A stretch of DNA of 64,000 nt from Serripes groenlandicus (lineage: Eukaryota; Mollusca; Bivalvia; Cardiida; Cardiidae), in the NCBI GenBank assembly GCA_031761405.1, contig JASEVX010000011.1, positions 39,294,887 through 39,358,886 of the forward strand, in the 5' to 3' direction. How positions within the stretch are numbered: position 1 is the first letter of the stretch; every line of letters starts with the position of its first letter. Below, one piece after another: positions 33,433 to 44,239 of the stretch. The notes under the pieces are model-generated. The model was not told the origin of the DNA, did no database searches, and was given only the letters and a program-made list of their open reading frames with translations. The position numbers were made by a program, and so were the translations under genes.

Positions 33433-34610
33433 TTAACCCTTTCCCACATAAAGACGCTTTATGATGCCTCTGCAGCAGACAACTTTTGAAAACAATGTGA
33501 CAAAAGAAGGAAACGCTCAAAACGAGCAATTTCTACTTTTGCCACAATGTTTTCAACTTTTTTCAGTAATTATGCCCCTTCGAAGAATCCGTCGGTAGAC
33601 CAAAGCTTGTCTGAGTGATAACTCAACAATGCCTTGACCTATGATCCTCAAACTTAAGTCGGAGATTGGAGATGACCAGTAGATGAACCCTATTGATTTT
33701 GAGGTCATCAAGTCAAAGTTCAAGGTCACAGTGACCTTGAACGCAAAAAGCTTGTCCAAGTGATAACTCTACATTGCCTACACCCATGGCCCTCAAACTT
33801 GACATGGAGGATGGGGGTGACCAGTAGATGACCCCTATTGATTTTGAGGTCATTGGGTCAAAGGTCAAGGTCACAGTGACCTTGAACCTGTAAAGCTTGT
33901 CCAAGTGATAACTCGACATTGCATGCACCCATGGCCCTCAAACTTGACATGGAGGCTGGGCCTGACCATTAGATGACCCCTATTGATTTTGAGGTCATTG
34001 GGTCAAAAATCAAGGTCACAGTGACCTTGAACCTGAAAAGCTTGTCCGAGTGATGACTCGACATTGCCTGCACCCATGGCCCTCAAACTTTACATGGAGG
34101 CTGGGGTGACCAGTAGATGACCCCTATTGATTTTTAGGTCATTGGGTCTAAGGTCAAGGTCATCCCTTGAACCTGAAAAGCTTGTCCGAGTGATAACTCA
34201 ACATTGCCTGCACCCATGACCCTCAAAGTTGACATAGAGGTTAGGGATGACCAGTAGATGACCCTATCGATTTTGAGGTAATTGGGTCAAAGGTCAAGGT
34301 CACAGTGACCTTGAACGCAAAAAGCTTGTCAGAGTGATAACTCCACATTGCCTGCACCCATGGTCCTAAAACTTGACATGGAGGCTGAGGGTGACCAGTA
34401 GATTACCTTTATTGATTTTGAGGTCATCGGGTCAAAAGTCGTCCAAATATTCCTGACAACATGGCACTCGGGGGTGCATAATGTTTGACAAACATCTATT
34501 GTTATACTTTCACTTACAGAGGTTTTTCATATATATTCATATATTTTTCATATATATAAATGTTTTTAAAGTCGTCTGCTGCAGATTTGTTTCATGTGGG
34601 AAAGGGTTAA
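33433..34610. mobile_element. T-MITE split by a 145-bp-module tandem element
   Basis: Left part TTAACCCTTTCCCACATAAA to 33567. Right part 34495-34610 has the phrase ATACTTTCACTTACAGAGG, a small TTCATATATA duplication, and GGGAAAGGGTTAA. Confidence 0.75.
33568..34494 (+). mobile_element. Tandem-repeat element, 145-bp module, inside a T-MITE
   Basis: It starts near AATTATGCCCCTTCG and ends GGCACTCGGGGGTGCATAATG, then ACAAACATCTATTGTT. Six units with AAGCTTGTCCRAGTGATAAC occur at 33615, 33760, 33905, 34050, 34190 and 34334. Each has TTGAGGTCATTGGGTCAAAG. T-MITE sequence flanks it (33433-33567 and 34495-34610). Short minus-strand frames here are translated repeats. Confidence 0.75.
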
Positions 34611-34703
34611 ATGTATCTGTAAACAACTTTATAAAACATTTCAGATTTTACAAGATACATGAATTGTATTCCGAAGATGTAAAAAAAGAACTTGAAAACA
34701 AAT

Positions 34704-35123
34704 CAAACCTTTCCCACATACAAGAAATCAGCAGACGATTTGAACACATCTCAGTTAAAATGTGGAAAATCTTCATAAATGCAGAGCTCTTGATGACGGG
34801 TGTTTTTCATGTTCTAAAATCCTTATTTGAAACTAAAACCCTATGTTGTGGGTATTCAAAAGTATCATATCAGTGAGACAATTCGTTTGAGTACCTACAT
34901 CATAGGGTTTGAATGAGTGGTAGGAGAGATATTGCTGGGAAACGACAAGTTTACTCCCCCCTATCTAATCCTCTGTAAATGAAAGTAAATTTAGTGTATA
35001 CATAGAGTTGAAATTTCTCCTTTTGCCACAATGTTTTCAAAGGTATCTGAGATTTCCATATTTACGCCAAGAAGTTTTGAAAGTTGTCTGCTGCAGATTT
35101 TTGTGTTTGAGGGAAAGGGCTAA
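34704..35123 (+). mobile_element. T-MITE split by a CAGAG-type MITE
   Basis: CAAACCTTTCCCACATACAA at the left and GTTTGAGGGAAAGGGCTAA at the right. It ends 74 bases before the start codon of the two-exon gene, within the preceding intron. Confidence 0.75.
34781..34975. mobile_element. CAGAG-type MITE inserted in a T-MITE
   Basis: It starts CAGAGCTCTTGATGACGGG and ends CCCTATCTAATCCTCTG. TAAATG lies on both sides (34775-34780 and 34976-34981). Removing the element and one TAAATG restores the ordinary T-MITE phrase TTCATAAATGAAAGTA. Confidence 0.9.
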
Positions 35124-35196
35124 GTGATATATGTAAAAAAGATTAATACAGTCCCTCTGACAGCTGTTGTTTCTTTTTCAGATTACCTAACTCAGG

Positions 35197-35890
35197 ATGG
35201 GTCATGTGCAATCAAAGAGAAAACGGGAGCGAAAACATCGGAAGATCTCGCAACTCTCCGATATCATGAAAACAATGACAGCCATGAGTGCTGACACAGA
35301 AAACATTCACAAGGTCGCTGATCACAGAATTTACCGTGACTCGTCAACAATAGACCAGCTTTCGAATAGTAGTGGATACTTTTCTTCCAGCGAACCATCT
35401 CCTCACTCTCCCGGAAAAGAAGACGTAGGTTGGAATCTCGTAACGGAGGAATTATTCGAAATGCCGGAGGATCAGAGTGTAAGTGATTCCGGAATGTCCC
35501 CAATTGAAGAGCTTTACACATATAAACAATTACCAATTGAGGATCATCCAGCATTGACTAATTTACAAAATGAGCAAAATACTCGACTCGAGAACATGGA
35601 ACAGCGAATGTCAAGAATTCGAACAAGTGCTCAAAAGGCGTATGATCGGAAAAAATATGCTCATATGTTCCGTTCAAAGCAGAAGAACCCGCGAACAGAA
35701 AAACTTTTACAAGAGGCCAGTGATGTGTTACAACATAATGTGGACTTACGGAATTCTGATGGAGAGGTCATGAATATTAATGAGTATACAGGGGAGATAA
35801 TTCCAGTGCATTATGTGGAGGACGACAAACTTGAGGAAGATAAAGAAGATAGCTATCTTCACCTTGCTACTTTTGGATCTCTTAAATTGA
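35197..35890 (+). CDS. Two-exon gene of unknown family, first coding exon (predicted myristoylated, membrane-anchored protein)
   Basis: The exon begins after a strong acceptor (TGTTTCTTTTTCAG, AG at 35180-35181), so at least one upstream exon exists. An in-frame TAA three codons before the ATG supports this start. It encodes residues 1-231 and one base of codon 232. The N terminus MGHVQSKRKRERKHRK fits the N-myristoylation pattern (Gly2, Ser6) plus a basic patch, suggesting attachment to the inner face of a membrane. Next come a Ser-rich part with SSGYFSSSEPSPHSP (58-72), an acidic Pro-containing part, a likely helical Gln/Arg-rich stretch (about 125-165) and an acidic patch VEDDKLEEDKED (207-218). 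The donor is TTGA/GTAAGTGT. I do not recognise the family and assign no function. Confidence 0.8.
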
Positions 35891-36041
35891 GTAAGTGTTT
35901 GAATCTGAATCATTTCAATGCTGAATTTTTTAAAAGGACTTGTCCAGCTTTGCATTTGGAAGAGTCCATAGGCAAGTCTAGGAATATCAAAATATTAAAT
36001 GTTGACAAGCAATTAACAGTATAAAGCCTGGTCAAACTGTG

Positions 36042-36271
36042 TTAACCCTTTTCCTCATACGACAACTCTGCAGCAGACGACTTTGAACGTTTTTTGTCAA
36101 AACATAGAAAATCTCCATAATTGAATGGATAACCTATGACAAAAAGTGGAAAACATTGTGGCAAAAGTAGAAATTGCACGTTTTGTGCAATTTCTTCTTT
36201 TGTCACTATGTTTTCTAAAAGCTGTCTGCTGCAGAGGCGTCAGAAAGTGTCTATATGAGGGAAAGGGTTAA
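36042..36271 (+). mobile_element. T-MITE, full-length 230-bp copy in the gene intron
   Basis: TTAACCCTTTTCCTCATACG to GAGGGAAAGGGTTAA, nearly identical to 39013-39242. Confidence 0.9.
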
Positions 36272-36299
36272 CCCACAATCTCAATCAATTACGTCAATC

Positions 36300-36400
36300 A
36301 ATTACGCAAAATTGAGCAAAAATCTTGTTAACACTCTAGAGACCTCATTTTTAGCAAGAGCAGCTTGAAACTTTGTCAGAATGTTTGTCTTGTTCAACAA
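36300..36400 (+). repeat. Fragment of the 145-bp module seen at 30,000-30,700
   Basis: AAAATCTTGTTAACACTCT and GAAACTTTGTCAGAATGTTT match the inside of that element. Neither head nor tail is present. It lies in the intron of the two-exon gene. Confidence 0.6.
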
Positions 36401-36570
36401 TATTTACAAGAATTGTCAGCTGCTTAGTCATTTAAAGTCTTCTTCTGTACTAGAGAAAAGGGGGTAATACATTTCTCTGACTAAGGTGCTCAGAGTTATC
36501 ATAATGACTTGTAACAGGATAAACTGTACTAGAACTGAGGTAATTCAACCTGGAGACACTGTGAGATGAC

Positions 36571-36777
36571 TTGTCCCTTTCCCAAACGCCACCAATCAGC
36601 AGCAGACTTCTTTGAAAACAAGTAGCACAAATTATCAAAAATTTTAAATAAATGCAAGTAACATATTGAATATAGCTGAAAATATTGTGGCAAATGGAGG
36701 AATTGCTCACAATGTTTTCAAAAGTCGTCTGCTGCAGATAAGGCATCAGAAAGCATCTGTATGTGGGAAAGGTTTAT
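36571..36777 (+). mobile_element. T-MITE, diverged copy in the gene intron
   Basis: CCCTTTCCCAAACGCC to GTGGGAAAGGTTTA; the foldback is partly deleted (GAGGAATTGCTCACAATG). Confidence 0.65.
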
Positions 36778-37037
36778 CGTAGAATCTTCCAACTTTGCGA
36801 TCTACCTTCGTTCTTGACGTCATTATTTTCATCCTTTTCTCCAATTACTTTGTATCAGTAGTCAATTGAGAAGTGTGGAACTTGTATCTGATTCTTAAAG
36901 ATTCAATTAGTACGAAACAATGTAGTTTATTTTAATGTTTATGATCATGAACTTAGAAGACCCGTTGATAAATACATGTACTATCAAAAAGCTGCATAAA
37001 AAAACATTAAAACTAACAAATTGTTTTCCCATTACAG

Positions 37038-37171
37038 GTGAACCGGTGATGTTACTGATACTGCCGTTCTTACTGCCCTTGTTTATCATCGTGGCAGTCA
37101 TTCGAGGCCTTTCAGAAACGTTTGGGTGGAAACAAGGACACCGGAAACCAAAAAGTCGACGGAACTCATAG
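37038..37171 (+). CDS. Terminal coding exon with a C-terminal transmembrane segment (same gene as 35197-35890)
   Basis: Acceptor TTTTCCCATTACAG/GTGAACC joins in frame: one base plus 134 bases give residues 232-275 and TAG; total CDS is 828 bases. Residues 235-253 (VMLLILPFLLPLFIIVAVI) form one hydrophobic membrane span, followed by a basic tail ending GHRKPKSRRNS. The protein would have a long N-terminal region and a short tail on opposite sides of a membrane. If the myristoylation signal is used, the N-terminal region is cytosolic. The intron (35891-37037) contains two T-MITE copies and a fragment of a tandem-repeat element. Confidence 0.8.
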
Positions 37172-37217
37172 TGTTTATATAGTCATCTTCAGTAGTCGGG
37201 TTCAGGAGTTACTCAAT

Positions 37218-37223
37218 AATAAA
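37218..37223 (+). promoter_or_regulatory. Polyadenylation signal of the two-exon gene
   Basis: A canonical AATAAA 47 bases after the stop codon supports 37038-37171 as the last coding exon. Confidence 0.6.
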
Positions 37224-37288
37224 GCTGACAAAATTAATTTGTCGAGAGCTCTATATTACGGGGCATATAATCACAGTCCTAAGTTACT

Positions 37289-37475
37289 CCTAACCCTTTC
37301 AAACACAGCAAAGCTGCAACAGGCATCTTTGAAACAAATTTTGCAAAAAATGTGTAAAATCTAGATAAATATGAAAGTATAATTATAAAATAAAGTTAAA
37401 AACATTGTGACAAATGTTTTGCCTCAATGTTTCAATTCGACTGCCAACACGTCTGCTAGCTGGAAAGGTTTAATC
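37289..37475 (+). mobile_element. T-MITE, degenerate
   Basis: CTAACCCTTTCAAACACAG to GCTGGAAAGGTTTAA with no foldback left. Confidence 0.5.
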
Positions 37476-37477
37476 CT

Positions 37478-37700
37478 TGTTTGTCCTTTAAAATCATCTC
37501 AATGAGACAGATTATTTGGGGTACAAACAACCTAGAGAAATAAGAGAGACATTATGGCTCCAGACCTGATCTGGCTCTACATTGTTCACAAAAGTCAATT
37601 TGATCATTTTTCCAAGGATTGGCTCTTAGGATTTAAAAAAGTTATAAGAAAGATATTTTTGGGAAAAGACTGTAACTCCTTTTTTCTAGATCTTTGTAAA
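37478..37700. mobile_element. Degenerate CAGAG-type MITE remnants
   Basis: TTTAAAATCATCTCAATGAG, a diverged hairpin, and AATAAGAGAGACATTATGG, then a second tail-like piece (AAGACTGTAACTCC, TTCTAGATCTTTG), look like decayed copies. Confidence 0.45.
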
Positions 37701-38049
37701 TTGGTGAGGTGAGTCAAAAAGGGGGGTCTTGTAAGATCCCTGTTTTGGCATCAGGGGTATTGGAGTGGAATGAATGGGGTTACAATTCTAGTTGTTGTCA
37801 TAAGTCTTTAGACATTTAATGATTCTTGTAATCTTAAAGGCTGTCATTGAAGATTGTACATAATGTCCAGGCTGACTTGAAGCTCTTCATTTAATTTTTT
37901 TCACTGCTACAATAGAATAGAATTGAAAAAAAAATCAATAGATATACAATGAAAACATATTTTGAAAAACAGAAATTCGTCATATCAGACTGTAAAAAGT
38001 GTTGCTGGCAAATCTACAACTTCATTTTTTGAATATTTTCAGATGGTAT

Positions 38050-38863
38050 GTTTTAGGACACCTGAGAACGAAGTACTCTATGTGAGTTAATATGATTGCC
38101 CTTTGTCTGGTGTCCAGCGTGTCATCCGTGCATCAACATCTTCTCCTCCGGAACCATTGTGTCTAATGGGATGAAACTTCAAAGCAAGCATCCTCTCAAT
38201 GTCCTCATCAAAATTACTTCAACTTTTATATACATGCATAAGTTTGGTTTCCATGGCAACCGAAAGAGAAACAAAAGTTAAACATTTTCTCTTCTGGTTG
38301 GCCACTTTTCAAATAGTTTTTTTGAAATGATCCTCTATCAGATTCCTTCAAGCCATGTTGATTGGTCGAAAAACATGGCCGCTATTTTGCCTAATACAGC
38401 TATAGTGAAAACTTTAAAAACCTTCTCCTCCAAAGTATATGGCTGATTTACAAATAATTTTGTAAAAATGTTACTTTAGTGACCCCCTACAAGGGTTGTT
38501 TTGCCTCATAAGACTAGAGTCAAAACCTTAGAAGAATTCTGTTCTGTAAGTATCAGACTGATTTAAATATTTGTTGGACATGTTCCTTGGGTGACCCTCT
38601 ACCTCTACGTTCAAGTCATGTTGATTGGTCGAAAGCTATGTCCACCAGGGTCTTGGGCTGTTTTACAATTTAAGCCGAGAGTGTAAGATTTAGAAAATTA
38701 TTTCCTAAAAAAATAAATGTATGATTTTGAAATACTTAAACTGGTACATTTCTTTGGTGACATTCTAAGTCCTATTAATTTGACAAAAGATAGACAATAA
38801 AGGGTGTGGCTTATTTCGCCTTGTGGCAGTTAAGCTATACTGGTTTTCTTGGACCTCTTGTTA
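38050..38863 (+). mobile_element. Degenerate AGCTCACC...CTCTTGTT element
   Basis: A decayed head (GGACACCTGAGAACGAAG) and CCATGTTGATTGGTCGAAAA repeats match 2861-4230, but with low similarity between units. It ends GGACCTCTTGTT. This looks older than the other copies. Confidence 0.6.
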
Positions 38864-38961
38864 TAGCTTACCTGATAACAAAGTGAGTTATTGTGGTTGG
38901 CAAGACAAATCACATTGCATAACCCAGCTGAGCAATCCAGGGTCATCATGGCCGTCTTGTT
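38864..38961 (+). mobile_element. Internally deleted AGCTCACC...CTCTTGTT element
   Basis: Head AGCTTACCTGATAACAAAG and tail GAGCAATCCAGGGTCATCAT ... GTCTTGTT are joined with almost no interior: a 98-bp solo head-plus-tail form immediately after the preceding copy. Confidence 0.6.
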
Positions 38962-39012
38962 ATAATATTATGCCTCATTTTCCTCTCCATTTTACAAGCT
39001 CAATCATGCTCT

Positions 39013-39242
39013 TTAACCCTTTCCCTCATATGGCAATTCTGCAGCAGACGAATTGGAACGTATTTTGTCAAAAAATAGAAAATCTCCATAATTGAATGGA
39101 TAACCTATTACAAAAAGTGGAAAACATTGTGTCAAAAGGAGAAATTGCACGTTTTGTGCAATTTCTTCTTTTGTCACTATGTTTTCAAAAAGCTGTCTGC
39201 TGCAGAGGCGTCAAAAAGCGTCTATATGAGGGAAAGGGTTAA
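39013..39242 (+). mobile_element. T-MITE, full-length 230-bp copy
   Basis: TTAACCCTTTCCCTCATATG to GAGGGAAAGGGTTAA with a perfect GAAATTGCACG foldback. Confidence 0.9.
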
Positions 39243-39456
39243 AACAATAATTTGTAGGAAAAGTACTTAAATATAAATATATATATTATTGCTTGGCAAG
39301 AGAAATGTCTTACTCATTTGATAATTATGATGTACCTGTCACAAATTAATAGTCAGATTTATATTTGTTTTATGTTCTTTTGACAAAAGTCTATGAACTG
39401 TTCGATTCGTCCCACATGCAGGGTTATCATAGACTGAACTGTGTTTCAACCTTGTT

Positions 39457-40005
39457 TTAACCCTTTCCAACCCGCAGACGCATTTTGATGCAATAGCAGC
39501 AGACGACTTTTGAAAACATTGAGGCCAAAGGTGAATTATTATGAGCAATTTCTCCTTTAGCCACAATGTTTTCAACTTTATTTAACAATTAAGCTATCTT
39601 TAATGGAGATTTTTCAGGTTTTTGTCACTAAGTTTTCAAAGTCGTCTGCTTCTGTAACTATGTTGTATGGTGGAAAGGGTTAAATATTTTATGTACCCTT
39701 CATTCAGTAGAGAGACACTATGTGATATGTTAAAAATTAATCCTGATATAAATTCAGTGAAAAGGAGTCTACATGTGTAACTCTTTCCCACATATAGATG
39801 CATTTTGATGCATGTGCAGTAGACCACTTTTAAAAACATAGTGGCAAAAGCAGAAATTGCTCATAACGATATATTTCTCCTTCTGACACAGTTTTTTTCA
39901 ACATTATTCAATTGTTGTTTACTTTTATGGATTTTCCAAATATTTCTGCCTAGCTGTGTCCAAAGAAATCTACTCCAGAATTGCTGTATGTGGGGAAAGT
40001 GTTAA
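39457..40005. mobile_element. Two diverged T-MITEs (39457-39683, 39777-40005)
   Basis: Both have the GCATTTTGATGCA end variant, also seen at 17200 and 41914, marking an older subfamily. Ends are GGAAAGGGTTAA and GGGAAAGTGTTAA. Confidence 0.7.
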
Positions 40006-40365
40006 ATTTAATTTAAGTGAAACATAGTCAGTTTTAAGGGGGAAAAAGCAACAACACTGAATCAATTATCATGCTACATACTGGGTGTGTATTGAACTCG
40101 GGTCTGTTGTTATCGGAATAAGTATAGACATTTTTCGAAAAGTTCTAAGCTGTTTCTTGTTTTTCGGTAAAGTTTGTAAAGGTTGTCTGCTGCTTACATG
40201 GACAAACCAAACTGTGTATCAGGAATGAGTGAATTAAGTAGTTATTTTTGTAGAGCCAGATTAATTCACATACAATGTATCCTAAATAGGTCAGGCTATA
40301 TGAAAGTCGACATTCAAGAGAAGATCAAGGATCAGCATTTGCCTTCCCAAAGTCCCATGTAGTAG

Positions 40366-40545
40366 ACAGTGGTGCAGTGGTAGAGTCTAGGCCTTTCATA
40401 CTAAAGGTTCTAGGTTAGAATCTTGAGGTTATAGGGCTCTGCATTTCGGATTGATCCAAACAAGTGATGGGAGTACTGGTTATGTTTCCAGGAAACAGGT
40501 ATTAAGTGTGTTTAATTTTCTTTGAAATCTAATTTCAATAAACAT
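40366..40545 (+). mobile_element. Second SINE family, degraded copy
   Basis: AGTGGTGCAGTGGTAGAGTC looks like an A box and GGTTCTAGGTTAGAATC a decayed B box. The body has GGGAGTACTGGTTATGTTTC then CAGGAAACAGGTATT. Confidence 0.6.
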
Positions 40546-40576
40546 TTTAACCTCTGAAGTTTCATTTTGTTAACCT

Positions 40577-41772
40577 TTTTAGCTCACCTAAGCACGAAGT
40601 GCAAGGTGAGCTTTTGTGATCACTCACCGTCCGGCGTCGTCGTCGGCGTCTGTTAACAATTTCCTACAAATTACTTCTTCTACTAAACCAATGGACAGAT
40701 TTCAAAATAACTTCACAGGAATGGTCCTTAGGTAGTCCTCTTTCAAAGTTGTTCAAAGAAATTAATTCCAAGTAGAACTTTGGTTGCTGCGGCATCAGAA
40801 AAGGGGAAAATTGCCAAATCTTAAAAAATCTTCTTGTCCAAAAGTACTGGCCCGATTTGAAAAATTATTTTGCACAAATGTTCCTTTGGGTACCCTCTAC
40901 CAAGATTGTTCAAATATTTCCGATCCGTTAAAAAACATGGCCGCCAGGGGGCGGAGCTTATTTTCCTTATATGTGCATTGTTTAAACTTTGAAAAATCTT
41001 CTTGTCCAAAAGAACTGGGCCGATTTGAAAATAATTTTGCACAAATGTTCCTTGGTGCACCCTTTACCAAGATTGTTCAAATATTTTTGATCCGTTGAAA
41101 AACATTGCCGCCAGGGGGCGGAGCTTGTTTTCCTTATATGTGCATTGTTAAAACTTTAAAAATCTTCTTGTCCAAAAGTACTGGCCCAATTTGAAAATTA
41201 TTTTGCACAAATGTTCCTTAGGGCACCCTTTAACAAAGATTGTTCAAATATTTCCGATCCGTTGAAAAGCATGGCCGCCATGGGGCGGAGCTAGTTTTCC
41301 TTATATGTGCATTGTTAAAACTTTAAAAATCTTCTTGTCCAAAAGAACTGGCCCGATTTAAAAATTATTTTGCACAAATGTTCCTTGGGGCACCCTTTAC
41401 CAAGATTGTACAAATATTTCCAATCCGTTGAAAAACATGGCGGCCAGGGGGCGGAGCTTGTTTTCCTTATATGTGCATTGTTAAAACTTTAAAAATCTTC
41501 TTGTCCAAAAGTACTGGCCCGATTTAAAAATTATTTTGCACAAAAATTAATGTTCCTTGGGGCACCCTTTACGAAGATTGTTCAAATATTTTTGATCCGT
41601 TGAAAAACATGGTCGCCAGGGGGCGGAGCTTGTTTTCCTTATATGTGCATTGTTAAAACTTTAAAAATCTTCTTGTCCAAAAGTATTGGCCTAAAAAGAG
41701 TAAAAACTTTGAAAACTATTGAAGTTCTATTAAATCAGGTGAGCGATATAGGGCCATCATGGCCCTCTTGTT
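40577..41772 (+). mobile_element. AGCTCACC...CTCTTGTT element, full copy with ~167-bp module
   Basis: Head TTTTAGCTCACCTAAGC, then five units with TTATTTTGCACAAATGTTCC (40854, 41022, 41188, 41355, 41521), then CAGGTGAGCGATATA, the GGGCCATCATGGCCC hairpin and CTCTTGTT. The module matches 18524-19406 closely and is distinct from the one at 30 kb. Confidence 0.75.
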
Positions 41773-41913
41773 CCTATTTGCAGCCGTAGTAGAGGACCTC
41801 TGTAAACAATTTGTCAAAATGTGTAATTTCTCAAACAAAAGCAATGTATCATTCTGCCACATTTGGATTTTTTTTAACTTTATTATATGATATTCTTTTG
41901 TTTTCTTAGATGT

Positions 41914-42129
41914 TTAAAACCCTTTCCCCACCTGTACACATATTTTGATGCATCTGCTGCAGACGTCTATTGAAAACATTGTTGCAAAAACAATTTCTCC
42001 TTTTGTCCCAACATTTATACCTTATTCAATAAGCACATTTTAATTTTTAACATATAGATATTTCTTATTTTTGCATATATGTTTTTAAAGTCAACTACTG
42101 CATTCTTACTGTATTTGTGAAAGGGTTAA
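41914..42129 (+). mobile_element. Last well-formed T-MITE of the dense zone
   Basis: TTAAAACCCTTTCCCCACC to GTGAAAGGGTTAA, GATGCATCTGCTGCAGACG arm, decayed centre. Confidence 0.7.
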
Positions 42130-42654
42130 AGTAATCTACTTCAGTGTTTTGTATGTTGGGGAAGGTTTAGGCTGGGCTCATATATGGCAAAAAATATTTA
42201 TACTTATATAATTATGTCTCTGCATGTACATTATATGGTCAAGAGTTTTCAAGAGATTTTCTTTTAACTTTGGATTCAGGAACACATTTACTCCTCCACC
42301 CCCCACACACACTTTACCTAATTTGTTGACCCTACATGTGTATATATATATAATACATATAAAGTTTATTTAGAATTACCATTGAGATTTATATCTTTGT
42401 GTGCAATGATAACCATTATGTTTATGCCAAGGGTGGTATACCTGAAGATGTCAGAGAGGGAAATAGCTGTATCTCACTCTGTGCTTTAGGAAGTTTTTAT
42501 GATGAAATCATTCGAAGTTCATGACCATTGTTTCAATACTGTATTCTCATAGAACATGATTGCTCTTCCTTAGCCTCGCTTTCAGTAAGACATGAATATT
42601 CAAAGGATAATATTAAGCCTTTCCCTAAAACATAGTTTTCTGAGGATTTTTGAA

Positions 42655-43100
42655 GAAATTGCTCATGACGGGCGAATTGTTACAGATAATGACTGACAGG
42701 TTAAATAAGGTCAAATTGTTACAGAAAATAAGGGCAAATTGTTACAGATAATTTTGAATGACAGGTAAAACAAGGGTGAATTGTTACAGATAATGACTGC
42801 CAGGTAAAATAAGGTGAATTGTTACAGATAATGACTGACAGGTAAAATAAGGGCAAATTGTTACAGATAATGACTGACAGGAAGATAAGGGTGAATTGTT
42901 ACAAATAATGACTGACAGGTAAAATAAGGGCAAATTGTTACAGATAATGACTGACAGGTAAACTAAGGGTGAATTGTTACATATTATGACTGACAGGTAA
43001 AATAAGGGTGAATTGTTACAGATTATGACTGACAGGTGAAATAAGGGTGAATTGTTACAGATATTAACTGACAGGTAAAATAAGGGTGAATTGTTACAGC
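42655..43100. repeat. 39-bp minisatellite, about 11 units
   Basis: GTGAATTGTTACAGATAATG then ACTGACAGGTAAAATAAGG recurs at ~39-bp spacing (42872, 42910, 42949, 42988). The 108-residue minus-strand frame across it is a translated repeat. Confidence 0.9.
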
Positions 43101-43598
43101 TTACATTCACTGATTAGTTATCTGGACTCAAACCTGTCTTTTGTCATTCATATCAAATTGAAAACGAGGTTAATGTTCTCACTAAGAAACGTGTATGCTA
43201 TATTTAAAGCCATGATCTAGGTGAACCCATTATACGGTATTTGCAATGGGTTTTATAGATACCCCTAAACCTGCTCATCTGCACAGCTTTTCACTGGTTC
43301 CCAATTAGTCAATGGAAGGGTTAAGGTAGCGCCAATGATAGGAAAGGGTTGAAGGTCATTGGCAGGACAAGAACAAATTGTCACCCTATGTTATGTTATC
43401 TTTTGCAAAAGTCTTCTATATTGAGGAATAGGAGATATTTCGAATAGGTGGACCCACACATTGTAGAAAGATTTAGTCACTCTTGTATTGAGATAAAGCA
43501 ACGAATTGTATTACTTCTGCACTCATTTTCAAAGCACTTACAATTCTGTTTATTTATAGAGAGAAACAATGTTTGAACCTATTGATCCGATGTACATT
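43101..43598. other. No clear feature
   Basis: Includes GGTTAAGGTAGCGCC and AGGAAAGGGTTGAAGG, which may be T-MITE or foldback debris. Confidence 0.35.
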
Positions 43599-43865
43599 TG
43601 AGCCGTCCCGCGAGAAAGCCAACATTATGGTCTCTGCGTAATGTTTCGACCCAGATCAGCCTAAGCATGGCGCGCAGGCTATTAAACCCGTACAGACACT
43701 TTTCGCCTCCTGTGGATTTTCTGTTTCAGGAATCATTACTCTATACCTCTATCTCCCTGAGACGGAATGTGTCGGCCCGGATCAGTCTGCGCGGACTGCG
43801 TAGGCTGATCTTGGTCGATACATTGCGCCGAGACCATAACGTTGGTTTTCTCGCGGGACGGCTCA
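43599..43865. mobile_element. Palindromic GAGCCGTCCC-type MITE
   Basis: TGAGCCGTCCCGCGAGAA, CCAACATTATGGTCTCTGC at the left; the complement GTTGGTTTTCTCGCGGGACG, GCTCA at the right. The interior has GTACAGACACTTTTCGCC and TGTTTCAGGAATCATTACTC. 267 bp, non-coding. Confidence 0.85.
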
Positions 43866-44042
43866 TTTCACTTTTGATTTATTTTAGTTATTTCTAAATG
43901 ATTGTTACTTTGCGAAAAGGTAATAAAAGATTCTTAAATGTTTTACTTGTTCTTATTTCATTATCTTTGTCTCCATTTTAATTGTTAGTTTGAATGTAAT
44001 TACATCTGCAGCATAATTGTTATCAATCATAGGCTCAATGTG

Positions 44043-44195
44043 GCAGAAAATACTAGCGGTAGAGCCTCGGCCGATTATATTTCCATGCAAACGGCGCGAG
44101 TACTGGTTATGTCTCCAGGAAGCAGACATTGGGTGTGATTAATATATAAGCTAAAAGCTTGTTTCGCAATCGATGTAAACTTAATAAGTTTCAGC
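44043..44195 (+). mobile_element. Second SINE family, copy without intact B box
   Basis: TAGCGGTAGAGCCTCGG, then AACGGCGCGAGTACTGG, TCCAGGAAGCAGACATTGGG and GCTTGTTTCGCAATCGATG define this family's body. Confidence 0.65.
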
Positions 44196-44239
44196 TCATC
44201 ATAAGCGAAAGTAAAAAATCCTGCTTTGTGCGGATACGT

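Noticed and set aside
35197..36024. Unspliced 275-residue frame taken as the full protein
   Set aside because: A strong donor at 35891 and an in-frame acceptor at 37037 give a product with a membrane span; residues after 231 in the unspliced frame come from intron and look non-coding.
42784..43110. 108-residue repetitive frame (NNSPLFYLSV repeats)
   Set aside because: It is the 39-bp minisatellite read in a frame that happens to lack stops.
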